From Streptomyces mirabilis (lineage in GTDB: Bacteria > Actinomycetota > Actinomycetes > Streptomycetales > Streptomycetaceae), in NCBI RefSeq assembly GCF_018310535.1, contig NZ_CP074102.1, positions 1 through 64,000 on the forward strand: DNA of 64,000 bases, read 5' to 3'. Both the position numbers and the translations under genes were made by a program. Below the pieces are notes generated by a model that was not told the DNA's origin, searched no databases, and worked only from the letters and a program-made list of their open reading frames with translations. Below are positions 20,259-28,802 of the stretch, in pieces (within the stretch, counting starts at the first letter, position 1; each line of letters opens with the position of its first letter).

Positions 20259-22631
20259 TCAGGTGATCGCCAGGTCGGTGCGCAGCGGCCGGCCCTGGGC
20301 GGCCCGCCACACCGCAGCGGGCGTCAGCGGCATGTCGACATGGCGTACGCCGAGCGGCTTCAGCGCGTCGACCACGGCGTTGACCACCGCGGCGGGCGAG
20401 CCCACCGTGGCGGACTCGCCGACGCCCTTGGCTCCGATGGGGTGATGCGGAGAGGGGGTGACGGTCTCGCCGAGCTCCCAGGACGGGCACTCGACCGAGG
20501 TGGGCAAGAGATAGTCCATGAACGACCCGCCGAGGCAGTTGCCGTCCTCGTCGAAGGCGATCACCTGCATCAGCGCCATGCCGACGCCGTCGGCGAGTCC
20601 GCCGTGCACCTGCCCTTCGACGATCATGGGGTTGATCCGGTTGCCGCAGTCGTCCACGGCGATGAACCGGCGGACCTTCACCTGGCCGGTGTCCGCGTCC
20701 ACATCGGTGACGCATATGTATGCGCCGAAGGGGAAGGTGAGGTTCGGCGGGTTGTAGACACAGGTCGCGTCCAAGTGGCCCTCGACGCCCTCCGGGAGTT
20801 CCAGGGTGGAGTGCGCGGCGAGCGCGATCTCGGTCATGGTCCTGCCCTGGTCGGGGTCGCCCGTGACGAACCAGCGGCCCTTCTCCCATTCCAGGTCGTC
20901 CGGGCTCACTTCGAGCATCGCGGAGGCGACGATCTTCGCGCGTTCGCGCACCTTGCGGGCGACCATCGCGGTTGCTGCTCCGGACACCGGTGTCGAGCGG
21001 GATCCGTAGGTTCCGAGCCCGAACGGGGTCTGGTCGGTGTCGCCGTGCACCACCTCGACGTCGTCGGGCGGGATGCCCAGTTCCTCGGCGACGATCTGCG
21101 CGAAGGTCGTCTCGTGGCCCTGCCCCTGGGTCTGTACGGAGATCCGCAGGACGGCCTTGCCGGTCGGGTGAACGCGCAGTTCGGCGCCGTCGGCCATGCC
21201 CAGTCCGAGGATGTCCATGTGCTTGCGCGGGCCCGCGCCGACGGCCTCGGTGAAGAAGCTGACCCCGATGCCCATCAGCTCGCCGCGCTCGCGTTTTTCT
21301 GCCTGCTCCCGGCGCAGGTCCTCGTAGTGCGCGATGTCCATGGCCAGCCGCAGGGCGCGGGGGTAGTCGCCGGAGTCGTACTCCCACCCCGTCAGCGTCT
21401 TGTACGGGAACTGCTCGGGCCGCAGCAGGTTGCGCATCCGCAGCTCGGCCGGGTCCGTGCCGAGCCTGTCCGCGAGCAAGTCGACCATCCGCTCGACCAG
21501 GTACACGGCCTCGGTGACGCGGAACGAGCAGGCGTAGGCGACGCCGCCGGGGGCCTTGTCGGTGTAGACGCCGGTCACGGTGCAGTGTGCGGCGGCCAGG
21601 TCGTACGAGCCGGTGAAGACGCCGAAGAAGCCGGCGGGGAACTGCGTCGGCTGCGCGGTGGCGTTGAACGCGCCGTGATCGGCGATCACCTGGACGCGCA
21701 GGCCCAGGATCTTCCCCTCCTTCGTCGCCGCGATCTCGCCGTGCATGTGGTAGTCGCGGGCGAAGGAGGTGCTCATCAGGTTCTCCGAGCGGTCCTCCAC
21801 CCATTTCACCGGCTTGCCGGTGACGATCGATCCGACGACCGCGCACACGTAACCGGGGTAGATGCCGACCTTGTTGCCGAAGCCGCCCCCGATGTCCGGG
21901 GAGATGATCCGGATCTTGTGCTCCGGGATGCCGGCCACCATCGCGTAGATCGTGCGGTGGGCGTGCGGGGCCTGGGTGGTGGACCACACGGTCAGCTTCC
22001 CGGTGATGGCGTCCATGTCCGCCACGGTGCCGCAGGTCTCCAGCGGCGCCGGGTGCACCCGCGGGTACAGCATGTCCTGCTTCACCACGACGTCGGCGGC
22101 CGCGAAGACCTCGTCGGTGCACTCCTTGTCGCCCGCCGACCAGTCGAAGATGTGGTTGTCGGTCTGATGGTCCTTGTCGTCGCGGATCACCGGCGCGTCC
22201 GGGTCGAGCGCCCGGCGGGCATCGACTACTGGCGGGAGCGGTTCGTACTCCACGTCGATCAGCTCGAGGGCGTCCCGGGCGGCGTAGCGGTCCTCGGCGA
22301 CGACGAAGGCGACCTCCTGGCCCTGGAAGCGCACCTTGTCGGTGGCGAGCACCGCCTGGGTGTCGTACGAGAGTGTGGGCATCCAGGCCAGCCCGAGTCC
22401 GGCCAGCGTCTCCCCGGTGATCACGGCCTTGACCTTCGGGTGCGCGTCGGCGGCGCTGGTGTCGACGGACACGATCCTGGCGTGCGCCAGCGGGCTGCGC
22501 AGGATGGCGCCGTACAGCATCCCGGGCAGCCGGACGTCGTCGACGTAGGTCCCGTGGCCGCGGACGAACCGCGCGTCCTCCTTGCGGGGCATCCGTCCGA
22601 AACCGACCGGCCGTTCCTCGGTGGTCGTCAT
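20259..22631 (-). CDS. coxL: Aerobic CO dehydrogenase large (Mo-binding) subunit, form I
   Basis: A 790-aa molybdenum hydroxylase large subunit. The active-site loop reads GGVAYACSFRVTEA, with Cys368 in the form I signature AYxCSFR. This distinguishes true CO dehydrogenases from form II (AYRGAGR) relatives of uncertain function. Other family motifs include GGGFGNKVG, QGQGHETTFAQ and, near the C-terminus, GAKGVGESATVGSPAAVVNA with the catalytic Glu. ATG overlaps the coxS stop (ATGA). It oxidises CO to CO2 with water and feeds electrons through coxS and coxM to the respiratory chain. This suggests trace-CO scavenging. Confidence 0.95.
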   Translation of the reverse strand: MTTTEERPVGFGRMPRKEDARFVRGHGTYVDDVRLPGMLYGAILRSPLAHARIVSVDTSAADAHPKVKAVITGETLAGLGLAWMPTLSYDTQAVLATDKVRFQGQEVAFVVAEDRYAARDALELIDVEYEPLPPVVDARRALDPDAPVIRDDKDHQTDNHIFDWSAGDKECTDEVFAAADVVVKQDMLYPRVHPAPLETCGTVADMDAITGKLTVWSTTQAPHAHRTIYAMVAGIPEHKIRIISPDIGGGFGNKVGIYPGYVCAVVGSIVTGKPVKWVEDRSENLMSTSFARDYHMHGEIAATKEGKILGLRVQVIADHGAFNATAQPTQFPAGFFGVFTGSYDLAAAHCTVTGVYTDKAPGGVAYACSFRVTEAVYLVERMVDLLADRLGTDPAELRMRNLLRPEQFPYKTLTGWEYDSGDYPRALRLAMDIAHYEDLRREQAEKRERGELMGIGVSFFTEAVGAGPRKHMDILGLGMADGAELRVHPTGKAVLRISVQTQGQGHETTFAQIVAEELGIPPDDVEVVHGDTDQTPFGLGTYGSRSTPVSGAATAMVARKVRERAKIVASAMLEVSPDDLEWEKGRWFVTGDPDQGRTMTEIALAAHSTLELPEGVEGHLDATCVYNPPNLTFPFGAYICVTDVDADTGQVKVRRFIAVDDCGNRINPMIVEGQVHGGLADGVGMALMQVIAFDEDGNCLGGSFMDYLLPTSVECPSWELGETVTPSPHHPIGAKGVGESATVGSPAAVVNAVVDALKPLGVRHVDMPLTPAAVWRAAQGRPLRTDLAIT

Positions 22632-23155
22632 GCCCGCACCTCCTCGCGGCCGGGCGCCGACTCGGTGGCCGCGTCTGCGTCCGCAGTCTGCGCCCCGCCG
22701 CCGTGCTCGGCAGCCCAGCGGATGGAGCGCACGATGTTCTCGTAACCGGTGCAGCGGCACATCTGTCCGGAGATGGCCTCGCGGATGTCCTCCTCCGACG
22801 GATCCGCGTTGTGGTCGAGCAGCCAGCGGGCGGTCATCATCATTCCCGGCGTGCAGAAACCGCACTGCAGCCCGTGGCAGGCGACGAATCCCTGCTGTAC
22901 CGGGTCGAGTTCGGCCCCGTGCGCCAAGCCTTCTACGGTCCCCACCTCATGGCCGTCGGCCATCACGGCGAGCACGGTGCAGGACTTGACCGGCGTCCCG
23001 TCCAGCCAGACGGTGCACACCCCGCAGTTGGAGGTGTCGCAGCCCCAGTGGGTGCCGGTGAGTCCGAGTTCGTCGCGCAGGAAGTGAACGAGCAGCAGTC
23101 TGGGTTCCACGTCCCTCGTGTGCTGCTCGCCGTTCACGGTCACGGTGATCCGCAT
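22628..23155 (-). CDS. coxS: CO dehydrogenase small subunit (two [2Fe-2S] clusters)
   Basis: A 175-aa protein. The plant-type cluster ligands are in GCDTSNCGVCTVWLDG with a following Cys (KSCTVL). The second cluster ligands are in LQCGFCTPGM and QMCRCTGYENIV. It has the expected length and order, with a one-base gap after coxM and a 4-base overlap with coxL. It passes electrons from the Mo site to the flavin subunit. Confidence 0.96.
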   Translation of the reverse strand: MRITVTVNGEQHTRDVEPRLLLVHFLRDELGLTGTHWGCDTSNCGVCTVWLDGTPVKSCTVLAVMADGHEVGTVEGLAHGAELDPVQQGFVACHGLQCGFCTPGMMMTARWLLDHNADPSEEDIREAISGQMCRCTGYENIVRSIRWAAEHGGGAQTADADAATESAPGREEVRA

Positions 23156-23156
23156 G

Positions 23157-24029
23157 TCACGCCTCCTGCCCCTGGGCACGTGCGGCGGCGGCGCGCAGCG
23201 CCCGCGTGGTGAGCACCCCGACCAGATGCCGCTTGTAGTCGACCGGGCCGCGCTGGTCGGCCGTCGGCCTGCACTCCCGCGAGGCGATCCGGCCCGCCTC
23301 GGCGAAGACCTCGTCGTCCGGCCGTCCACCGCGCAGGAAGTCCTCGGCCTGCTCGGCCACGAACCGTGGGGCACCCACCGCGGTCAGCCCGATCCCGGCC
23401 TCGGTGATGACCCCGTCGGAGATCTCCAGCACCGCTCCCGCGGCGACGACCGCCCAGTCGCCGACCCGGCGCTCGACCTTGCGGTAGGCGCTGGCGTGTG
23501 AACGGATGGGCACGCGGATCTCCACCAGAAGCTCCGCTTCGTTCAGCGCGGTCTCGTACGGCCCGCGGAAGAACTCCCTGATCCCGATGGTGCGCCTGCC
23601 GCCGGGGCCTTGGGCGACAAGGGTCGCCCGCAGTGCCGAGAACGCCGCGGACAGGTCCTCCGAGGGATCGGCCTGGCACAGCGAGCCGCCCACGGTACCG
23701 CGGTTGCGTACGAGCGGATCGGCGATGACTCGTTCCGCGTCCCGCAGGATGGGGAAGTGCTCGCCGACGACCGGCGAGGCGAGCAGCTCCGCGTGGCGGA
23801 CCATCGTTCCGACGGAAAGGTCGTGCCCGTCCACCCGGATCAACGCCAGCTCGCCGAGGCCGTTGATGTCGATCAGGGCTTCGGGCTGGGCCAGCCGCAG
23901 CTTCATCATCGGCAGCAGGCTGTGTCCGCCCGCCACCACGCGGGCCTCGGGGCCATACCGTGTGAGCAGCTCGATCGCCTGCTCGAGGCTGGTGGCCGTC
24001 TCGTACTGGAAGGCAGCTGGAACCTGCAT
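23157..24029 (-). CDS. coxM: CO dehydrogenase medium (FAD-binding) subunit
   Basis: A 290-aa subunit. The FAD-binding motifs are VVAGGHSLLPMMKLRLAQP (AGGHSLLPxMK) near residue 32 and RNRGTVGGSLCQADPSED (T[IV]GG) near residue 108. It is the first gene of the operon M-S-L, the order typical of form I clusters. AGGAGG precedes the ATG, and an inverted repeat (GGAAC-N3-GTTCC) overlaps the ribosome-site region. Confidence 0.95.
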   Translation of the reverse strand: MQVPAAFQYETATSLEQAIELLTRYGPEARVVAGGHSLLPMMKLRLAQPEALIDINGLGELALIRVDGHDLSVGTMVRHAELLASPVVGEHFPILRDAERVIADPLVRNRGTVGGSLCQADPSEDLSAAFSALRATLVAQGPGGRRTIGIREFFRGPYETALNEAELLVEIRVPIRSHASAYRKVERRVGDWAVVAAGAVLEISDGVITEAGIGLTAVGAPRFVAEQAEDFLRGGRPDDEVFAEAGRIASRECRPTADQRGPVDYKRHLVGVLTTRALRAAAARAQGQEA

Positions 24030-24040
24030 CGGGCCCTCCT

Positions 24041-24053
24041 GGAACGCTGTTCC
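24041..24053. promoter_or_regulatory. Inverted repeat overlapping the coxM leader
   Basis: GGAAC-GCT-GTTCC, a perfect 5-bp-arm palindrome 12-24 bases before the coxM start, abutting its AGGAGG. A protein bound here would block both transcription and ribosome access. The cognate regulator is unknown. Confidence 0.5.
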
Positions 24054-24101
24054 CAGTGTTCATTCATGCTGCGCTCGTCCGCACCGATCACGCAATGGAT
24101 G

Positions 24102-24119
24102 GATAAACATTCACTTATC
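24102..24119. promoter_or_regulatory. LTTR-like operator in the coxM / LysR-remnant gap
   Basis: GATAAACATTCACTTATC: perfect arms GATAA/TTATC spaced by 8, in the 112-base gap between coxM and the divergent LysR-type stump. The place and form fit the recognition site of a LysR regulator. The stop codon of the antiparallel WD40-type gene (24111-24113) falls inside it. Confidence 0.55.
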
Positions 24120-25232
24120 TACCCAAACGCGAGAAAATGGGATGGCGGCGGTCACACGGCTGGGCTCCTTCGTGCTGGTTGCCCGGCTCGGTTCGGTGAG
24201 CGCCGCGGCGCGGACTCTGGACGTGAGCGAGTCCGGGGTGACGCAGACGCGTACCTGCTCGTCGCCGTCACTGCCGGCGGCCATCGGGCGGTCGGACGCC
24301 GGGTCTGTGACTACGCGAGACTCCTCGGCGTGGTCGCTCCGGGCGCCGAACTCCTGTCCCGAGACCAGGTCCCACGCCCGGACGGTTCCGTGGGAGTGAC
24401 CGGTGACAGCGACGGGACGGCCCTCCAGCGTCGCCGTCGCCAGAGCGGACACGGTGCCGGTGTGAATGGTCAAGAGCTCACCGCGCCGGGTGAGGGCGGC
24501 CAGATCCCACACCCGCACCACGCCGTCGGTGCTGCCGCCGACCACGACCGGCCGGCCCTCGACCAGTCCGGTGGCGAGCGATGTGACCCAGGAGTCGTCG
24601 TTGGCGCGGAACGCACCGACCAGTTCTCCCTCAGCGAGGTCCCACACCCGGACCGTCCCCTCGGAGCCGCTGGTCACAGCAACGGAACGGCCGTCCGGCA
24701 CCGCCGTCGTCAGAGCACGCACCGCGCCGGTGTGCTCGGTCACGGCCTTGCCGAGCTTCCTGCCCGTTGCCAGATCCCACCAGTGCAGCGTGCCGTCCTC
24801 GCAGCCGGCGACAGCGAGTCCACGGTCCTCCACGACCACAGTCGCCACCACACCCACCCCGGCCGGCGCAGGCAACGCATACCGCAGCCGGGAGTCCAGG
24901 CCGGTACCGGTCGCCCACTGCACGGCCCAGGGGTTGTCGGTCTCCTGGCAGCCTGCTACCTCGGCGATGTCTCTCGCCAACTCCCGGTCTCCATACCGGG
25001 CGGCGTCCAGCGCCAGTACCTGCCGCCGTACCCCCGCACCGGCGTCACGGTGCACATGCCCTGACGCCCGGTACACGGCAGCCGCCAACACCTCCTCTGG
25101 CCCGGCAGCGCCGTCCAACGCCGCCAGGACCTGCTCCGGGTCGCCCTTCACCAGCCACCCCGGATCGGTCAACCGCCCACCCACCGCCGCGAATTCACGG
25201 GCCTGACCATCGCTTTGAGGATCACCAGACAA
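24111..25232 (-). CDS. WD40-type beta-propeller protein, 3'-truncated and fused to unrelated tail
   Basis: A 373-aa frame. After a ~120-residue helical N-terminal region (EQVLAALDGAAGPEEVLAAAVYRASG) come about five propeller blades with WD-repeat endings (DGTLHWWDLATG, EGTVRVWDLAEG, DGVVRVWDLAAL, HGTVRAWDLVSG). The next blade is cut in mid-strand after DEQVRV. From there to the stop (~45 residues) it is merely the antisense of the LysR remnant. The start is placed at TTG 25232 by alignment with the second propeller gene: 22 of 24 bases before the two starts are identical. The propeller is probably incomplete, so function is doubtful. Confidence 0.75.
   Translation of the reverse strand: MSGDPQSDGQAREFAAVGGRLTDPGWLVKGDPEQVLAALDGAAGPEEVLAAAVYRASGHVHRDAGAGVRRQVLALDAARYGDRELARDIAEVAGCQETDNPWAVQWATGTGLDSRLRYALPAPAGVGVVATVVVEDRGLAVAGCEDGTLHWWDLATGRKLGKAVTEHTGAVRALTTAVPDGRSVAVTSGSEGTVRVWDLAEGELVGAFRANDDSWVTSLATGLVEGRPVVVGGSTDGVVRVWDLAALTRRGELLTIHTGTVSALATATLEGRPVAVTGHSHGTVRAWDLVSGQEFGARSDHAEESRVVTDPASDRPMAAGSDGDEQVRVCVTPDSLTSRVRAAALTEPSRATSTKEPSRVTAAIPFSRVWVDK
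24142..24246 (+). pseudogene. LysR-family regulator, 5' remnant only
   Basis: From the ATG at 24142 the frame encodes 35 residues (LGSFVLVARLGSVSAAARTLDVSESGVTQ and a short start), which is the helix-turn-helix of a LysR-type regulator. The similarity stops abruptly at 24246. Beyond this point the sequence is the antisense of the neighbouring propeller gene. Such regulators usually sit divergent to the operon they control, exactly as here relative to coxM. The rest (about 260 residues, effector-binding domain) is lost. Confidence 0.8.
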
Positions 25233-25256
25233 GACCGGAACCGTAACCGCCCCACC
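25233..25256. repeat. 24-bp start-proximal repeat, copy 1
   Basis: This segment directly before the first propeller gene's start matches 27466-27489, before the second propeller gene's start, at 22 of 24 positions. Upstream of it the two loci diverge. It marks a shared origin of the two genes. Confidence 0.75.
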
Positions 25257-25476
25257 CGCCTCGCGGCACGCACCAGAGCAAATTCCCGTAGCAACATACG
25301 TACTTCCACGCACCCCCACCAGCCGGGCCCGATGCCCGGGCGGTGGCCAACACTGGGATGCGCCGAGCACCGCGGGGCGAGGTCACGCCCGTGCCCCGGT
25401 TGGCGTGGGACGGGCCAGGAACCAGTGGCCGTAACAGTCACGCCGAGTGTGCGCACCGACCCCGGAGCGCGGCTTT

Positions 25477-27465
25477 TCAGCTGACGAGGTCGACAACGGC
25501 AAGGCCGTCGGTGCATCCGACGACCAGATTCGACCCGACACCGGCCAGGGCCTTGATCGGTCGCTCCAGGAGACGGGAGCCCACCCATTGGCAGGTCAGG
25601 GGATCCCACAGCTCGATCGCGCCCCGCCTGGTGACGGCCAGTAGGGGGTGCCCGCCGGACGCAGCGATCACGGCCATCGGGCCGCCCGTGAGTTCGCCCA
25701 CGAGTTGACGGCTGCCGGCATCCCAGACTCGGATCGAGCCGTCGAAGTCTCGAACTGCCAGGAGAGTCCGGTCGTCCGCCAAGGGCATGGCCGCGAGGTG
25801 CTCCACGTGCCGGTGGTTTTCGAAGGGGGCGCCGACCGGTAGACCCGTGGCCGGGTCCCACAGCCGGACCGCCTTCCCGCCGCCCCGGGCGGGGGTGGCT
25901 TCGCTGCTTGCCAGGAGAGTGCGTCCGTCCGGCATCGGAACGCAGCCCAGTACGAGCGGTGGTCGGTCGGGCCGGTTGAAAACATCACTCGCGGTTTCAC
26001 AGGTCTCGGGGTCACGAAGACGGATGATGCCCGAGTGACTACCAGTGGCTATGAGTACCCGTCCGTCGGGCGTCGTGATCGGCACCATGGTGACGATCGC
26101 GCTGGTGCGGCCGGGCGGCAACAAACCGACCAGCCCGCCCGTCGCCAGGTCCCATGACTGGAGGGCGCCGCTCCTGCGGCCGGTGACGAGGACGGTGCGC
26201 CCGTCCGGCAGGGGCGCGGCCGCCATCGCCGTCAGGACATCCGTATCGCCGGTGTGCAGCTGCCCGGCGGCTTCGCCGGTGCGCAGGTCCCACAACCAGA
26301 CAGTGATGTCGCTGCGGGTGGCGAGCAGCGTTCGCCCGCCGGGGACCGTCACAGGTGCCACAAGGCCGCCCCAGCCGACTTCCTCCGGCTCGGTCGGTGG
26401 CTCCACTGTGGTGGGGTCCCACAACCAGACCGCACCACTGGGTACTTCTCCCGCGAGCAGTGTGGGGCCGTCCGGCAACGGAACCGCTGCCACTGCGGCG
26501 GGGACACCGTTCGTCCCCAGGTCACCGATTCGGCGCCCGGATGCCGGGTCCCACAGTCCCGACCCGATCGCCAGCAGTGTCGTCCCGTCGGCCATAGGGA
26601 CGGGGTGCAGACCGGGACCGGTGATGGGCCCGCCGACCGGAGCACCGGTTGCCACGTCCCACAGCCGCACCGTCTCGTGGTCGTCGTCATTGAAGGACAA
26701 GGCCAGCACGCTGCGTCCGTCGGGCAGCGGCACCGCCGCCAGTCCGCTCGGCCAGCCCTCGTCCTCGTGCGGGCACAGCAGTGTCTGAACCAGCTCGCCC
26801 GTCACCGGGTCCCACAGGCACACCACGGCGCCTTCCCCGTGACCATGGGCGGTGGCCAGCAGCGTACGGCCGTCGGCGAGCGTCACCGCCGTCATCGCGC
26901 TCGGGTCGTCCACACCCGCGGGGGCGCTCAGCGGACCGACAGCCCGCTCGGCTGTGGCCGCGTCCCACAGCCACACGTCTTCCTCGTCGTGGGGGGTGAT
27001 GGCCAGCAGGTTCCGCCCGTCCGGCGTGGGTACGGCGACCAGATTCGACGCACATTCCGGGCCTGGCAGCGGCCCGCCGACCTGCTCGCCGGTGACCGTG
27101 TCCCACAGGTACACCACATGCCCGTCGTCGTCCTCGTCGTAGTGCGCCGTGGCAAGCCGGGTGTGCCCGCCGGCGAACGGCAGGGCCACCATCGCGATGA
27201 CGAGCCCACCCTGTTTCGAGTTCTCCCGCAGGGGGCCACCCACCTGCTCGCCGGTCACCAAGTCCCACAGCCGCACCACGTCGTCTTCTTCGTCGTCACC
27301 CGACGCGGCCAGCAGGACGCGGCCGTCCCCGACGGGCACGACGACCGCCACACCCAGACCGTCCCTGAACCCACGCAACGTCGCCGAAGGCCGCACCCGA
27401 CCCGCCGGCCTTTCCCACACCAGGTTGAGTTCTCGTGGGCCGTAATCCTGAAGAGCATCAGACAT
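25477..27465 (-). CDS. WD40-type beta-propeller repeat protein
   Basis: A 662-aa protein made almost wholly of propeller blades. About twelve or more copies have the pattern (DGR)TLLA...G...VWLWD..TGE.VGGPL, for example VRLWDLVTGEQVGGPL, VYLWDTVTGEQVGGPL, VCLWDPVTGELVQTLL and IRVWDAGSRQLVGELTGG. This suggests two adjacent propellers. It has no signal peptide, kinase, caspase or NTPase domain, so it is not a typical signalling fusion. ATG at 27465 begins MSDALQDYG. It is a paralogue of the truncated gene downstream. Such free propellers are common protein-interaction platforms in Streptomyces, and the partner is unknown. Confidence 0.85.
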   Translation of the reverse strand: MSDALQDYGPRELNLVWERPAGRVRPSATLRGFRDGLGVAVVVPVGDGRVLLAASGDDEEDDVVRLWDLVTGEQVGGPLRENSKQGGLVIAMVALPFAGGHTRLATAHYDEDDDGHVVYLWDTVTGEQVGGPLPGPECASNLVAVPTPDGRNLLAITPHDEEDVWLWDAATAERAVGPLSAPAGVDDPSAMTAVTLADGRTLLATAHGHGEGAVVCLWDPVTGELVQTLLCPHEDEGWPSGLAAVPLPDGRSVLALSFNDDDHETVRLWDVATGAPVGGPITGPGLHPVPMADGTTLLAIGSGLWDPASGRRIGDLGTNGVPAAVAAVPLPDGPTLLAGEVPSGAVWLWDPTTVEPPTEPEEVGWGGLVAPVTVPGGRTLLATRSDITVWLWDLRTGEAAGQLHTGDTDVLTAMAAAPLPDGRTVLVTGRRSGALQSWDLATGGLVGLLPPGRTSAIVTMVPITTPDGRVLIATGSHSGIIRLRDPETCETASDVFNRPDRPPLVLGCVPMPDGRTLLASSEATPARGGGKAVRLWDPATGLPVGAPFENHRHVEHLAAMPLADDRTLLAVRDFDGSIRVWDAGSRQLVGELTGGPMAVIAASGGHPLLAVTRRGAIELWDPLTCQWVGSRLLERPIKALAGVGSNLVVGCTDGLAVVDLVS

Positions 27466-27489
27466 GACCGGTACGGTAACCGCCCCACC
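27466..27489. repeat. 24-bp start-proximal repeat, copy 2
   Basis: Matches 25233-25256 at 22 of 24 positions, directly upstream of the second propeller gene. The IS5-type transposase fragment abuts it. Confidence 0.75.
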
Positions 27490-27530
27490 GGCTCAATCCG
27501 CGCCCACTGCGCGTCAGTCAACGGCACACC
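27489..27530 (-). pseudogene. IS5-type transposase N-terminal scrap
   Basis: The minus strand encodes GVPLTDAQWARIEP, the very characteristic N-terminal motif of IS5-family transposases of Streptomyces (LTDAQWxRIxPLLP). The similarity ends at the next residue, where the shared 24-bp segment before the propeller gene begins. Only about 14 codons remain. It shows that a transposon end once lay here. Confidence 0.7.
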
Positions 27531-27716
27531 CGACCAACGATCCGACGATCTTGACGAATCGGCCCAGCCACGGACCTCGCCACCGACGTCCGGCACGGGG
27601 GGGGCGCCCATTGATGTCGGCCACCGGGTCGGCCGGCAACCGGCGCGGAAGATACGTAACCGATTTACGTAGATCCACGGTTGTCACGTGTGGAGGCGGC
27701 TCGGAGGCTCGTCCTC

Positions 27717-28466
27717 ATGACTCCACTCACCCCCGCGTCGGCCGAGGTCGCCGACCTGGCCGCCCGCCATCGGCTGGGGGCGCTCCAGGGCGTGTTCGCG
27801 CCGAAGCGCCTGCGTCGGGTGGCGTTCGCCGCCCATGTCTTCAACTGCCTCATGCTCATGTCGCTCTTCCTGGTCCCCGGACTGCTGTACTACTGGTTCT
27901 TCATGCGCCGCTTCCCCGATTTCAGCCGGAAGCGGGCCGCCCAGCGGCTGCACCTGTTCGACGAGGGGCTGGTCGTGCACCCGCCGTCCGGCGGCGACCC
28001 GGTGGCCCTGCGCTGGGACTCCCTGCGCCTCCAGCAGGAGATCATCCAGCTGGTCATCAACGGACTCCCCGCACCGACCAGATACGTCTACTCGGCAAGC
28101 GCCCCTGGCCAGGGGGCGGTGCGGATCACAGAGTTCTACGAGGATCCCGACGTCTGGGGTCCCCAGATGCAGGACGCGGTAGTACGCGCGCAGGGACCGG
28201 CCGTGCTGGAGACGCTTCGCGAGGGCGGCACGGTCCCGTTCGGAGCGCTCTCGCTCTCCCGCACGGCCGTGTACGCCCGTGGGAAGGGCAACCTGCCCTG
28301 GCCGGAGGTCAGGGAGGTCCGTGCCGCGGGCGGCCTGGTCCGCGTCATGACCACCGACTCCTCGGGCGACCCCGTCCGCTGGTCCCACCACCTGGCCAAG
28401 GACATCACGAACCTGCACCTGTTCCTGGCGGTCGCCCACAACCTGCACGAGCAGTCCGCCGCCTGA
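27717..28466 (+). CDS. Membrane-anchored protein of unknown function, DUF6585-like
   Basis: A 249-aa protein. ATG at 27717 follows CGGAGG; a TTG at 27681 in the same frame is possible. One strongly hydrophobic segment lies near residues 40-60 (VFNCLMLMSLFLVPGLLYYWFF). A cytoplasmic-looking PH/GRAM-type beta-rich region follows (QRLHLFDEGLVVHPPSGGDPVALRWDSLRL; ALSLSRTAVYARGKGNLPWPEVREV). I recall similar proteins under DUF6585 but cannot confirm it. The function is unknown. Confidence 0.75.
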   Translation: MTPLTPASAEVADLAARHRLGALQGVFAPKRLRRVAFAAHVFNCLMLMSLFLVPGLLYYWFFMRRFPDFSRKRAAQRLHLFDEGLVVHPPSGGDPVALRWDSLRLQQEIIQLVINGLPAPTRYVYSASAPGQGAVRITEFYEDPDVWGPQMQDAVVRAQGPAVLETLREGGTVPFGALSLSRTAVYARGKGNLPWPEVREVRAAGGLVRVMTTDSSGDPVRWSHHLAKDITNLHLFLAVAHNLHEQSAA

Positions 28467-28802
28467 CGCTCCAGCGGAACTTCTGGATTTTTTTGCTGGT
28501 CAACGGCCTGGCGTTGGGAGTGCACCGACGGTCTGGCACGGGTGGGATGGTCTTGCTTCGGCCGTCCAGCGAACGTGCGCCTCGCAGCTCGGGCGAGCGC
28601 TGACAGGGCCGCCAGGGGCGACGCTGATGCCTGGCAGCGCCTTGCTGGAGGCGCTGATCGTCGTCGGCCGAGGCAAGCCGGCGGTACCCGTCCCGTTCCC
28701 TACGTAGAGGATTCCGTGTTTCCCCAGATGGATCCGGGACTGCGCTTTGCGATGGTGATGACGCCGTTGGTCGCGGGCGGGACGGCGCTGAAGGGAGAGA
28801 AC
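28467..28802. other. Gene-free stretch before the lipoprotein gene
   Basis: 336 bases holding the terminator at its left end. The remainder has mixed codon bias in all frames and no recognisable protein or RNA. It presumably contains the promoter of the lipoprotein gene. Confidence 0.5.
28470..28494 (+). terminator. Rho-independent terminator after the membrane protein gene
   Basis: TCCAG/CTGGA arms close on an 8-base loop and are followed by seven T residues, 4 bases after the stop. The stem is short, but the U tract is unusually clear for this GC-rich genome. Confidence 0.6.

Noticed and set aside
19899..22745. A 948-codon open frame on the plus strand
   Set aside because: It is antisense to coxL/coxF and its translation has no recognisable motif and an unnatural Val/Arg/Gly/His-rich composition.
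24142..24399. A functional plus-strand gene starting with the LysR helix-turn-helix
   Set aside because: After 35 codons the frame runs antisense to the propeller gene with no regulator sequence; it cannot form an effector-binding domain.
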